A stretch of DNA of 47,084 nucleotides from JBBDYG01 sp040901765 (GTDB lineage Bacteria; Planctomycetota; Planctomycetia; Pirellulales; Lacipirellulaceae): contig JBBDYG010000021.1 of NCBI GenBank assembly GCA_040901765.1, positions 1 to 47,084 of the forward strand, given 5' to 3'. Both the position numbers and the translations under genes were made by a program. This document shows, piece after piece, positions 39,190 through 46,981 of this stretch. Position 1 is the stretch's first letter. Each line of letters opens with the position of its first letter. The notes below the pieces were generated by a model. That model was not told the DNA's origin, ran no database searches, and saw only the letters and a program-made list of their open reading frames with translations.

Positions 39190-40068
39190 ATGAATACTGA
39201 TCTATCCGACTCCCAAACGAATCCGATCGCCCCGCTTGGCCGCGAAGAGTACGTCGAGCAGGCCCACTTCTTCGGTTCCCTGGCCGAGCGAATGCAAGCG
39301 AACGTCCCGGCTCAGGAGGTTCTTCAGTCGGTCCAGGAAGAGGTGCTGGCCACCACGAAGCTGCCGATGGCGATCGATTTCATGTTGTCGGAGCTGCGGC
39401 ACGCGGGAGTCTTCTCGACCGCCATGGCGAAGCTTGGCCACTACTTCACGCCGTTTCAAAGCTACGTCATTGGCGAGGCCGAAAACGAACGCGGCCGGTT
39501 CGATTTGCGGATCGGACTGGAGGTGCTCCAGCGCGAGGCGGCCTACCGCGCGGGCGAACCGACGCGGCAAGGCGTTTTTCTCTACCAGTTCGAGACTCTC
39601 TGCCGGAACCGACTCGGTTACGACCGGGGCCTCGACGCGGTCGCGGCCGATCCGGCCTTCGACCAGACGTGGCGGGAATGGATCACCACCATCCGTCGCC
39701 AGGTGGGAATGGTCGATATCGCGGACCTGATCTACGTCCACAGCGAGCTTTATCGACGGCGAAACATGCGGCATTCGGCGGAGGCCATTGGCGGGGACGC
39801 CGCGGCTCACACGGCGTTGTTTGGCGAGCAGGAGGGTCGCATCGCGCTCGCCAACCGCAAGAAAGACCCGCTCTTTCTGTTCGCGGCATTCCATCGCCAA
39901 TTGAAGTACCCCGAGGTTCCCCGGACCGCGCCCCCCGACGAGGAAAAGACGCTTCTGCCGCAGATTGCCCGACGGCTCGAGCAACTCGAAAAGCGGATCA
40001 GCTTGGTGGAAGAGGAGCAGCGCGGGGGATTCGACCTCACCAAGTTTTACAAGCGGCCCGAGCCGTAG
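39190..40068 (+). CDS. Unknown soluble protein
   Basis: This is a 292-residue protein from ATG 39190; a GTG at 39139 would add 17 residues. It has no signal or membrane segment. Helical, charged sequence dominates, and the end (about 250-285) is a short coiled-coil-like stretch (RRLEQLEKRISLVEEEQ). I recognise no catalytic motif. The middle block LGHYFTPFQSYVIGEAENERGRFDLR, quoted in part as YFTPFQSYVIGEAE, looks conserved. It is divergent from ribBA. Confidence 0.72.
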   Translation: MNTDLSDSQTNPIAPLGREEYVEQAHFFGSLAERMQANVPAQEVLQSVQEEVLATTKLPMAIDFMLSELRHAGVFSTAMAKLGHYFTPFQSYVIGEAENERGRFDLRIGLEVLQREAAYRAGEPTRQGVFLYQFETLCRNRLGYDRGLDAVAADPAFDQTWREWITTIRRQVGMVDIADLIYVHSELYRRRNMRHSAEAIGGDAAAHTALFGEQEGRIALANRKKDPLFLFAAFHRQLKYPEVPRTAPPDEEKTLLPQIARRLEQLEKRISLVEEEQRGGFDLTKFYKRPEP

Positions 40069-40145
40069 GTCAGGCTTTCTTGCCTGACTCTCTCGACAGA
40101 ATCCGCGCCACACAACGAACCGAATGTCAGGCTGGAAAGCCTGAC
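40069..40145. repeat. Two GTCAGGC hairpins
   Basis: GTCAGGC-TTTCTT-GCCTGAC is at 40069-40088 and GTCAGGCT-GGAA-AGCCTGAC at 40126-40145, directly after the stop codon of the preceding gene. They may act as a terminator pair or be a REP-like element. The first starts on the base after the stop codon. Confidence 0.7.
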
Positions 40146-40510
40146 GTACGCCCAATTCGAGAAAAAACTTCGCGAAAACCGCGGTGAAGTGCGGTTTAAC
40201 AGGAAGCAACTCCGTGCTAGACTCTAACAGATCGGAATGAGCTTGTCGGATTGGCGGCGCGGAGCGGTTTTGGCCATCCGGCAATTTCCAAAACGCAGGA
40301 AGTGATTGCCCGATCGCGACGTGCTGGCAGTGGATGAGCTGCCAGAGGTCGCCCACGCCTGTTTGCTGTCATCCAATCGTTCGGCTGACAGCGAGAGTCG
40401 CCCACCATGATTCTTGCCGCACGACGTTTCCTGTCCGTTTGGCCGGCGCCTCGCTTCGTGCCCTCCCAGTTCAGCGCAGCGGTACCGCTGTTTTGATCGG
40501 ACTCGCTTCC
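40146..40510 (+). other. Intergenic region, no gene supported
   Basis: This holds the leader of the CBS gene. Frames here are open but composition and context are not coding-like. No clear promoter hexamers are seen. Confidence 0.4.
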
Positions 40511-40975
40511 GTGGATTTTCAACTCAGTCTGCACAGCGAAACCGTCACCGCGGCCAATCCCGATGGCCCGCTGGCGACGGCTGCCGATGCGTCGATTGCT
40601 AGCGTCATGCAGCTTCTGAAAATGCAACGCGCCGGCGCGGCGCTGGTGTACGAGCAGGAGCGGCTTGTCGGTGTTTTCACCGAACGCGACGCGCTGAAGC
40701 TCATGCGGCAGCAAGCCGACCTTTCTCGACCCGTGCGGGAAGTGATGTCGGCCAATCCCGTTAGCGTTTCGCCGAAATCCACCGTCGGCGAGGCGATCCG
40801 GCTGATGTCGGCAGGCGGATACCGTCATTTGCCGATCGTCGATGAACAGGGACAAGCGACGGGCGTCGTCGCCGTGCGCGGAATTGTCCACTACCTGGTC
40901 GAGCACTTTCCGGCGGCGATTTACAATTTGCCGCCTAAACCGGAGACCTCGCCGGCGGAGCGAGAGGGGGCTTAA
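40511..40975 (+). CDS. CBS-pair domain protein (upstream of korAB)
   Basis: About 154 residues if the GTG at 40511 is the start; the TTG at 40493 or the ATG at 40334 are alternatives, but the extension looks noncoding. Two CBS motifs are present (VGVFTERDALKLM; GGYRHLPIVDEQG...GVVAVRGIVHYL). Such pairs bind adenine nucleotides and often regulate enzymes or transporters. It lies 121 bp before korA. A paralogous CBS protein with the same FTERDAL and GYRHLP cores lies after korB. Confidence 0.78.
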   Translation: MDFQLSLHSETVTAANPDGPLATAADASIASVMQLLKMQRAGAALVYEQERLVGVFTERDALKLMRQQADLSRPVREVMSANPVSVSPKSTVGEAIRLMSAGGYRHLPIVDEQGQATGVVAVRGIVHYLVEHFPAAIYNLPPKPETSPAEREGA

Positions 40976-41096
40976 CGAGTCGATGGTTGTCAATTTGTTC
41001 TCACCTTCAACAATGCAGTAACCCACCTCACTTTTAGCGGAAGCCCCCTCGCAGGTTCGAGCGAAGGTTGGCTTCCTTCAGGAACAGCTTCACCCC

Positions 41097-42983
41097 ATGT
41101 CCACCACATTGGCCGAGAAAATAGAAACGCCCACCCACGTTCAGCAACTCGAAGACGCAACCGTCCGATTCTGCGGCGACTCGGGCGACGGAATGCAGCT
41201 CGCTGGCACGCAGTTCACCAATACGTCGGCCCTCGTGGGCAATGACGTGGCCACGTTCCCCGACTTCCCCGCCGAAATCCGCGCCCCCCGCGGAACAAAG
41301 GCGGGCGTCAGCGGGTTTCAGGTCCACTTTTCCAGCAAAGACATCCACACCCCGGGCGACACCGTTGACGCTTTGGTCGCAATGAATCCCGCGGCATTGG
41401 TCACCAACATCGAAGACCTGCGCAGCGGCGGTATTCTGATCGTCAATCGCGACGAGTTCGACAAGAAGGGCTTGCAACAGGCGGGCTACGCCACCGATCC
41501 GCTCGAAGATGGCAGTCTCGAACCCAAATACAAGCTCCACAAAGTCGATATGACGAAGCTCACCCGGCTGGCGGTCGCGGGCTCGGGTCTTGGCCAGAAG
41601 GATGCCGACCGCTGCCGCAACATGTTTGCGATGGGACTGGTGTTCTGGCTCTACGGTCGCCCGATGGATCCGACGCTGCGGTTCATCGCGGAAAAGTTCG
41701 GCAAGCGGCCCGAAGTGGCGCAGGCGAACACCGCCGCGCTCAAGGCCGGCTATCACTACGGCGAAACGGTCGAGGCCGCGAGCACTCAATATCACATTCC
41801 CAAGGCCAAGCTGCCGCCGGGCAGGTACACGAATATCGAAGGCGCCACCGCGCTATCGTGGGGGCTTATGGCGGCCGCGCAACTCAGCGGCAAGCGGTTG
41901 TTCCTCGGTGCCTATCCAATCACTCCGGCCAGCACGATTTTGGAGACCTTGGCCAAGCACAAGAATTTCGACGTGCTGACCTTCCAGGCCGAGGACGAAA
42001 TAGCGGCGATCACTTCGGCGATCGGCGCCGCCTTCGCCGGGGAAATGGGCGTCACCGCCAGCAGCGGTCCGGGCATCGCGCTGAAAGGCGAGGCCCTGGG
42101 CTTGGCTGTGATCACGGAGCTGCCGCTCTTGGTAATCAACGTCCAGCGCGGCGGTCCGTCGACCGGTCTTCCTACCAAAACCGAGCAAGCCGATTTGTTC
42201 CAGGCCATGATGGGCCGGAACGGCGAATGTCCGCTTCCGGTGATCGCCGCTCGCAGTCCCTCCGACTGCTTTGAAGTCGCACAGGAAGCGTGGCGAATCG
42301 CCACGCGGTTCATGACGCCCGTGATGCTTCTTACCGACGGCTACATCGCCAACGGCGCCGAGCCATGGTTGCTGCCCGACGTGTCGAAGTTGCGGAAGAT
42401 CGAAGTCAAACATCCCGGTCCGGCGCTCGACGGAACTGACAATGCCGACGAATCGACGTTCCTGCCCTACCAGCGGGACGAACGACTGGCCCGTCCCTGG
42501 GCGGTGCCCGGTACGCCGGGACTGGAGCACCGGATCGGTGGACTCGAAAAGCAGGACATTACCGGCAACGTTAGTTACGACCCCGAAAACCATCAGCACA
42601 TGGTCAACACGCGGGCACGCAAGGTCGCCGGCATCGCCAACGACATCCCGCTGCAAGAGCTGGACGGTGAAGAAACGGGCGACTTGCTCGTCCTGAGTTG
42701 GGGCGGCACCTACGGTGCGTGCGCCACGGCCGTCCATGCCGTTCAGGCCCGCGGACGGAAAGTTTCGCACTGCCATTTGCGCTACCTCAATCCCTTCCCC
42801 CGAAATCTGGGGGAAATCCTCAACAACTTTAAGAGCGTGTTGATCCCCGAGTTGAACATGGGGCAACTGCGCCTCATTATCCGCGGTGAATTTTTGATCG
42901 ACGCTATCGGCCTCAACAAAGTCCAAGGCAAGCCATTCAGCGTCGCCGAGATCGTCGAGAAAATTGAACAACTTCTGAAATAA
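41097..42983 (+). CDS. korA: 2-oxoacid:ferredoxin oxidoreductase subunit alpha (gamma-alpha fusion)
   Basis: This 628-residue protein joins a gamma-type domain (about 20-205, FCGDSGDGMQLAG...FPAEIRAPRGTKAGVSGF, quoted in part) and the alpha domain with YPITPASTILE (about 280-290), the EDEIAAI block and the pyruvate-ferredoxin-type SSGPGIALKGE. With KorB it oxidises 2-oxoglutarate (or a related 2-oxoacid) to the acyl-CoA, reducing ferredoxin. This offers a TCA-cycle bypass of the 2-oxoglutarate dehydrogenase complex. korB follows after 36 bp, so they form an operon. The exact 2-oxoacid is inferred from the fusion type. Confidence 0.94.
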   Translation: MSTTLAEKIETPTHVQQLEDATVRFCGDSGDGMQLAGTQFTNTSALVGNDVATFPDFPAEIRAPRGTKAGVSGFQVHFSSKDIHTPGDTVDALVAMNPAALVTNIEDLRSGGILIVNRDEFDKKGLQQAGYATDPLEDGSLEPKYKLHKVDMTKLTRLAVAGSGLGQKDADRCRNMFAMGLVFWLYGRPMDPTLRFIAEKFGKRPEVAQANTAALKAGYHYGETVEAASTQYHIPKAKLPPGRYTNIEGATALSWGLMAAAQLSGKRLFLGAYPITPASTILETLAKHKNFDVLTFQAEDEIAAITSAIGAAFAGEMGVTASSGPGIALKGEALGLAVITELPLLVINVQRGGPSTGLPTKTEQADLFQAMMGRNGECPLPVIAARSPSDCFEVAQEAWRIATRFMTPVMLLTDGYIANGAEPWLLPDVSKLRKIEVKHPGPALDGTDNADESTFLPYQRDERLARPWAVPGTPGLEHRIGGLEKQDITGNVSYDPENHQHMVNTRARKVAGIANDIPLQELDGEETGDLLVLSWGGTYGACATAVHAVQARGRKVSHCHLRYLNPFPRNLGEILNNFKSVLIPELNMGQLRLIIRGEFLIDAIGLNKVQGKPFSVAEIVEKIEQLLK

Positions 42984-43019
42984 CGTCTCACTCCATCCTC
43001 CGCCATCGATTTTAATACC

Positions 43020-44048
43020 ATGAGCGCTTCCCTGACCCTGCCGGTTCTTAAGCCGGCCGATTTCGCCAGCGACCAGGATGTCCGTTGGTGCCCCGGCTGC
43101 GGCGACTATTCGATTCTCGCCCAAATGAAAAAGGTCATGCCGACTTTGGGCGTGCCCCGCGAGAAGATCGTGTTCATCTCGGGCATCGGCTGCTCCAGCC
43201 GGTTCCCTTACTATATGAACACGTACGGCATGCACTCGATTCACGGCCGCGCGCCGGCAGTTGCGACCGGCCTCAAGTCCGTGCGGCCCGACCTCCAGGT
43301 ATGGGTCATCACGGGCGACGGCGACGGTCTCTCGATTGGCGGCAACCACCTCATGCACGCCATCCGCCGCAATCTTGACATCAACATCATTCTGTTCAAC
43401 AACCGCATTTACGGTCTCACGAAGGGCCAGTACTCGCCCACATCGCCCTTGGGCAAGAAGACCAAGAGCACGCCGATGGGCGCGATCGACAATCCACTTC
43501 ATCCGCTGTCGATCGCCATCGGCTGCGAAGGAACGTTTGTCGCCCGCAGCATTGATACCAACATCAAGCACCTGGGCGAGATGCTCAAGCGAGCCGCCGA
43601 GCACAAGGGCACTGCGTTTGTCGAGGTTTATCAAAACTGCAACATCTTTAACGATGGGGCCTGGGACTACGCCACCGACCGCGACACGAAAGCCGATACC
43701 ACCATCGAGCTGGAACATGGCAAGCCGCTGATCTTTGGCAAAAATCGCGACAAAGGCATTCGGCTGCATGGTCTCGACCCTGAAGTGGTGGAACTGGGCA
43801 AGGGCATCACCGAGGACGATCTGTTGTTCCATGACGAAAAGGCGCCCGAGCCGAGCCTCGCGTACCTGCTCAGCCGCATGCGTCACGAAGACGGTTTCCC
43901 CGAACCGATCGGTGTCTTCCGCGCGGTGGAGCGGCCGCAGTACGATGCGATGATCAACGACCAAGTCGCTCAAGCCACCAAGGAGCGCGGTCCCGGCGAC
44001 CTCAACAAACTGTTCGCCACCACCGAAACCTGGGACGTGGCCTCGTGA
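43020..44048 (+). CDS. korB: 2-oxoacid:ferredoxin oxidoreductase subunit beta
   Basis: This is the 342-residue thiamine-diphosphate subunit. It has the Cys24-x2-Cys27 pair (WCPGCGDY, part of an iron-sulfur site), GIGCSSR at about 56-61, the ThDP motif GDGDGLSIGGNH (99-110) and Asn127-Asn128. It works with KorA as a heterotetramer. No separate delta (ferredoxin) subunit is adjacent, which fits the two-subunit class. A GC-rich hairpin follows it. Confidence 0.95.
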   Translation: MSASLTLPVLKPADFASDQDVRWCPGCGDYSILAQMKKVMPTLGVPREKIVFISGIGCSSRFPYYMNTYGMHSIHGRAPAVATGLKSVRPDLQVWVITGDGDGLSIGGNHLMHAIRRNLDINIILFNNRIYGLTKGQYSPTSPLGKKTKSTPMGAIDNPLHPLSIAIGCEGTFVARSIDTNIKHLGEMLKRAAEHKGTAFVEVYQNCNIFNDGAWDYATDRDTKADTTIELEHGKPLIFGKNRDKGIRLHGLDPEVVELGKGITEDDLLFHDEKAPEPSLAYLLSRMRHEDGFPEPIGVFRAVERPQYDAMINDQVAQATKERGPGDLNKLFATTETWDVAS

Positions 44049-44069
44049 GCGGGCAGTAGGCAGAGGGCA

Positions 44070-44105
44070 GCCCCCTCCCCCGAGTACGGAGGAGGGGGAG
44101 GGGGC
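44070..44105. terminator. GC-rich 12-bp hairpin after korB
   Basis: GCCCCCTCCCCC (44070-44081) and GGGGGAGGGGGC (44094-44105) form a perfect 12-bp stem with a 12-base loop, 22 bases after the korB stop. There is no U-run. It may end the korAB transcript or only stabilise its 3' end. Confidence 0.5.
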
Positions 44106-44153
44106 GCCACGACTCCCCAATCCCAAATCTGAAATCCCAAATTCCCCATCCCC

Positions 44154-44669
44154 ATGCTCGTTTGTCCTATCTGCGGCGCGGAGAACATCGAGGGTGACGA
44201 TGCGTGCAGCGAATGCACGCAGACGCTCACCGAGATGAGCGTGCGCGTGCCGGCCACCTCGCTGGAAGCGGACCTCGTGCGCGACCGCATCGAACTGCTG
44301 CCCACCAAGCCGCCGGTCACCGTTTCGCCTCAGTCCCGCGTCGGCGACGTGCTGGCGACGATGGCCGATTCCCGCATCGGCTGCGTGCTCGTGGTCGAGC
44401 AAGGCAAGATGGTCGGCATTTTCACGGAGCGCGACGCCCTGATGCGGCTCAACACCGACGCCGCCAAACTGTCGGACAAACCGATCTCCGACTACATGAC
44501 GAAGAACCCCGAGATACTTCCGGCCAAATCGAAAATTGCCTTCGCCCTGCACAAGATGGACCTCGGCGGCTACCGCCACCTGCCGGTCCTCGACGGCGAG
44601 AAGCCCGTCGGCGTGATCTCGATTCGCGACATCCTGGGGTATCTGACCAGTCGCATCGCGACCGGGTGA
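44154..44669 (+). CDS. CBS-pair protein with N-terminal zinc ribbon
   Basis: This is a 171-residue protein. It begins with a CPICGAENIEGDDACSEC zinc ribbon (Cys4, Cys7, Cys18, Cys21) and continues with two CBS motifs (IFTERDALMRL; GYRHLPVLDGEKPVGVISIRDILGYL, quoted in part). The ribbon may mediate binding to protein or nucleic acid, and the CBS pair senses adenine nucleotides. Placed directly after korB, and related to the CBS protein before korA, it may regulate the oxidoreductase; that link is inferred only from position. Confidence 0.85.
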   Translation: MLVCPICGAENIEGDDACSECTQTLTEMSVRVPATSLEADLVRDRIELLPTKPPVTVSPQSRVGDVLATMADSRIGCVLVVEQGKMVGIFTERDALMRLNTDAAKLSDKPISDYMTKNPEILPAKSKIAFALHKMDLGGYRHLPVLDGEKPVGVISIRDILGYLTSRIATG

Positions 44670-44689
44670 TCGGCAAGCTGGAGGATCCC

Positions 44690-45079
44690 ATGCGCTGGCT
44701 CTTGGCGATTTCGAAAGCCGCTATGAACAGCAACGGGAAAGGCATCGCACACAAGTCGAAGTCTCGGAAGACTTCTGACGTACTCGAAATCGTCGAGAAA
44801 AATCTCGTCGGCGACGAGGAAGAGATGCAAGCCCTGGTTGAGGCGGCCACGCTCAATGCCCAAGTGGCGCAGTCGATCTACGAGGCACGCACAAAGGCTG
44901 AGTTGACTCAAACGGAACTTGCCAAGCTCGTTGGCACCACGCAATCGGTAATTTCGCAACTCGAAAACGCAGACTATCAGGGTCATTCGCTCTCGATGCT
45001 TCGGCGTATCGCTAGCGCGCTGCACCTAAAGGTGGAAATGAAACTCGTGCCCGAGTCGGCGGAGCCGCAGCACGCATGA
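44690..45079 (+). CDS. XRE-family helix-turn-helix protein (antitoxin-like)
   Basis: This is a 129-residue protein from ATG 44690 with GGAGG upstream. The HTH lies at about 64-115 (ELTQTELAKLVGTTQSVISQLENADY, quoted in part). The basic N-terminal section is 40 residues long. Length and placement resemble HigA-type antitoxins, but I see no RelE/HigB toxin gene adjacent. It converges with the DUF104 gene (7 bp between stop codons). Confidence 0.82.
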   Translation: MRWLLAISKAAMNSNGKGIAHKSKSRKTSDVLEIVEKNLVGDEEEMQALVEAATLNAQVAQSIYEARTKAELTQTELAKLVGTTQSVISQLENADYQGHSLSMLRRIASALHLKVEMKLVPESAEPQHA

Positions 45080-45086
45080 TGCGTAC

Positions 45087-45116
45087 TCACGGCTGATGCT
45101 CGTTGTGCCGTTCGGC
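45087..45116. repeat. 30-bp shared 3' end repeat, copy 1
   Basis: It matches 46031-46060 at 28 of 30 positions in the same orientation and reading frame, encoding the C-terminal AERHNEHQP and stop codon of two unrelated genes. Confidence 0.8.
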
Positions 45117-45299
45117 CAGGTCGCGCTCGCCGGTGCTGTGCCGGCGGTCGAGGATGTCGTAGATGGCGTCGAGGTTCTGGCCCGGTTCTGCGCCTTCAAT
45201 GCTCAAAATATGGAGCTTCACCCGGCAGCCGTCGGGAAGATCGACCGGCTCAAGCGGACGGAAGACACCGTTTTCGTAGATGGCGCGAATGGTTGGCAT
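45087..45299 (-). CDS. DUF104/AF2212-like antitoxin family protein
   Basis: This is a 70-residue protein with the MPTIRAIYENGVFRPLEPVDLP N-terminus typical of AF2212/PG0164-type antitoxins (quoted in part: IRAIYENGVFRPLEPVDLP). These are beta-hairpin proteins that usually accompany PIN-domain toxins. No toxin gene follows; downstream on this strand lies the antisense of the XRE gene. Its C-terminus is AERHNEHQP, exactly as in the unrelated gene ending at 46031. A TATAAT lies 8 bases before the start. Confidence 0.82.
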   Translation of the reverse strand: MPTIRAIYENGVFRPLEPVDLPDGCRVKLHILSIEGAEPGQNLDAIYDILDRRHSTGERDLAERHNEHQP

Positions 45300-45307
45300 T
45301 GGCGGAC

Positions 45308-45313
45308 ATTATA
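45308..45313 (-). promoter_or_regulatory. -10-like TATAAT close to a start codon
   Basis: Minus-strand TATAAT lies 8 bases before the antitoxin ATG. A transcript starting there would be nearly leaderless. No good -35 is seen. Confidence 0.3.
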
Positions 45314-45378
45314 ACCCGGCTCATTTCGATTCGCGATACGTCGGTCAGCACGTTCGTTCGGGCGTCCCCTAATTCATC

Positions 45379-45673
45379 AGCCCTGAAAGGGCGAAATCTG
45401 TTAGCCCAGGGCAAGGCATTGCAAGCGCAGCGAAGCATTGCCGCAGCCCTGGGTACACGGTCCGAAGACCCCTCGGCCGAGCGAGTAGCGCCAAGCCACC
45501 GATGCGACATTGCCGAGGCCGAAAGCGCGCCGCAATTGGATTCGGCCTCGGGTGCGCTTCGATTGAACCTGGTGCCGATTGTTCGGCCGAGGAATGAGGG
45601 GCGACGGATATCCAGGACGGCTTCCGCTGTGGCGGACTTGCCCTGGGCTAACAGATTTCGCCCTTTCAGGGCT
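45379..45673. mobile_element. MITE-like element with perfect 37-bp inverted repeats
   Basis: The 37 bases at 45379-45415 are the exact reverse complement of 45637-45673. The arms begin with AGCCCTGAAAGGGCGAAATC. The element is 295 bp, GC-rich and carries no protein gene. It occupies most of the 411-base gap between the DUF104 antitoxin and the Cys-rich unknown gene. Perfect arms suggest recent movement or an active constraint. Confidence 0.85.
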
Positions 45674-45710
45674 TCGGAGGGGCCGCGGCCAAGGACTCAA
45701 ACTCGCGAAG

Positions 45711-46034
45711 CTACTTCGCGGAGTCGCTTTCGCTATCGAACTGCTTGAAGAACTCTTCGTCGGGAGGGTCGCTGAAACTGTGTGGTCCCCAGCCCTCGTT
45801 CACAAACGCGGGGCAGGTGAAGTGCTCGAAGACCGTTTCCAGATGATGCCGCGAAGCGGCGTGGCAGCAGAGGCCCCAGTCGTAGTTGAATGGGGCCAAG
45901 AACGCGCAACCGCCGCACTGCTGGCCGTTTTCGTATTGCTCACGCACCGGCGGCTCGTCGGGCCACTGCGATTTGTAGAAGTGCTCGGAGGCGGGATTAG
46001 ACCAGGAGGTGGTAAGGATTTGGTTTTGGTTCAC
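45711..46034 (-). CDS. Small Cys-rich unknown protein (DUF3027-like)
   Basis: This is a 107-residue protein starting at GTG 46034, overlapping the upstream stop (GTGA). The central part, QQCGGCAFLAPFNYDWGLCC, followed by HFTCPAF, has several Cys in a putative metal- or redox-type arrangement; it resembles the DUF3027 pattern as I remember it. No signal peptide. Coupled to the 316-aa gene, it probably works with it. Confidence 0.68.
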   Translation of the reverse strand: MNQNQILTTSWSNPASEHFYKSQWPDEPPVREQYENGQQCGGCAFLAPFNYDWGLCCHAASRHHLETVFEHFTCPAFVNEGWGPHSFSDPPDEEFFKQFDSESDSAK

Positions 46035-46060
46035 GGCTGGTGCTCGTTGTGCCGCTCGGC
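46031..46060. repeat. 30-bp shared 3' end repeat, copy 2
   Basis: Same orientation and frame as 45087-45116 (28 of 30 matches). Here the GTGA overlap with the next gene is preserved. Confidence 0.8.
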
Positions 46061-46981
46061 GGTGTCGTGGTGGCTGCCGACGTTTCGGAAGAGTTCGACT
46101 AGCTCCACGCGGTTGGGCGCTGCCATTCCGCAGGTTCTCGTCCAGTGAAGAAACTCCTGGCGAATCACTGGATATGCATTAAACGGAACTCGCATCACCG
46201 AGTGCAATGCAAAGTGAAAAGCCGCCACCACGCGTTCGCGTCCATGCTCATCAATTGCTTCCGCTAGATTCCCATCTTCTCGAAAATGGGAATGCGGCTT
46301 CGCGTGCATCAAGCCAGCGCCGTATAAAAACATGTTTAAGATTTCGCGACATTTCCTTCCCCCAAGACCAAAGAATCCGCTCTCGCTCTCAAGGTCGCGT
46401 GTAAACGCAGACAAGCATTCACTCATCCACAGGGCTTTTCCACTGTCGCCACAGTGCTCCGCGAAAATCACACACATCGCCTCGAACAAACCATCTTGCC
46501 TGTGTTCGGCAAATATTTGGCGCACAAAGGCCAATATCGCCATCGTTTTTTCAACGTTAGGGACTTCCATCTCAACCAACGCAGAGGAGTTGGACTTTGT
46601 GCCGATGTAAGTACACTTAGGCGGTGTTCGGAACCAAGCGCTTCTCGCGATGTGCTCTACAACCTCCAAGAATTGAGCACAGATATTGGCTTTTTCGACG
46701 GACCAATTATCAACATGGGAAGCGGCTCGCAGTTCCCGAACTAGCACGCTATGCCGGTCACCAAAAATGATCGGATTCTTAACACCGTGAACAGATTCAA
46801 TGATTGCTGCGTGCGTTGTGGGCGTTCCAGTTTCATCCTCCACATAGTCCGGATCAAACGGGAGACTAGTAAAGCCAGTCTTATCGCATCGCTTCTGGAT
46901 TTCCGACGCATACTCATCTTCGGGAATCTCGTCGAAGTATTCGCGAAATTCGGCGGCGTCCAGTGCCTTTGTCGTATCCAA
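46031..46981 (-). CDS. Unknown protein, coupled to a Cys-rich protein
   Basis: This is a 316-residue soluble protein. The best start I see is TTG 46981; the in-frame sequence upstream has no ATG or GTG before a stop at about 47050, so the start is uncertain. No motif is recognised. Segments such as FAEHCGDSGKALWMSECLSAFT, quoted in part as FAEHCGDSGKAL, and RKCREILNMFLYGAGLM look like helical cores. Its C-terminus, DTAERHNEHQP, matches that of the DUF104 antitoxin. Confidence 0.65.
   Translation of the reverse strand: MDTTKALDAAEFREYFDEIPEDEYASEIQKRCDKTGFTSLPFDPDYVEDETGTPTTHAAIIESVHGVKNPIIFGDRHSVLVRELRAASHVDNWSVEKANICAQFLEVVEHIARSAWFRTPPKCTYIGTKSNSSALVEMEVPNVEKTMAILAFVRQIFAEHRQDGLFEAMCVIFAEHCGDSGKALWMSECLSAFTRDLESESGFFGLGGRKCREILNMFLYGAGLMHAKPHSHFREDGNLAEAIDEHGRERVVAAFHFALHSVMRVPFNAYPVIRQEFLHWTRTCGMAAPNRVELVELFRNVGSHHDTAERHNEHQP

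Noticed and set aside
40217..41026. 269-codon minus-strand frame over the first CBS gene
   Set aside because: Antisense to the clear CBS motifs; no domain of its own.
41853..44579. 908-codon open frame on the minus strand opposite korAB
   Set aside because: It is antisense to korA and korB, whose motifs are unambiguous; high GC with strong third-position bias creates such mirror frames.
45293..46148. Plus-strand frames of 151 and 189 codons
   Set aside because: They cross the MITE-like element and are antisense to the Cys-rich gene.
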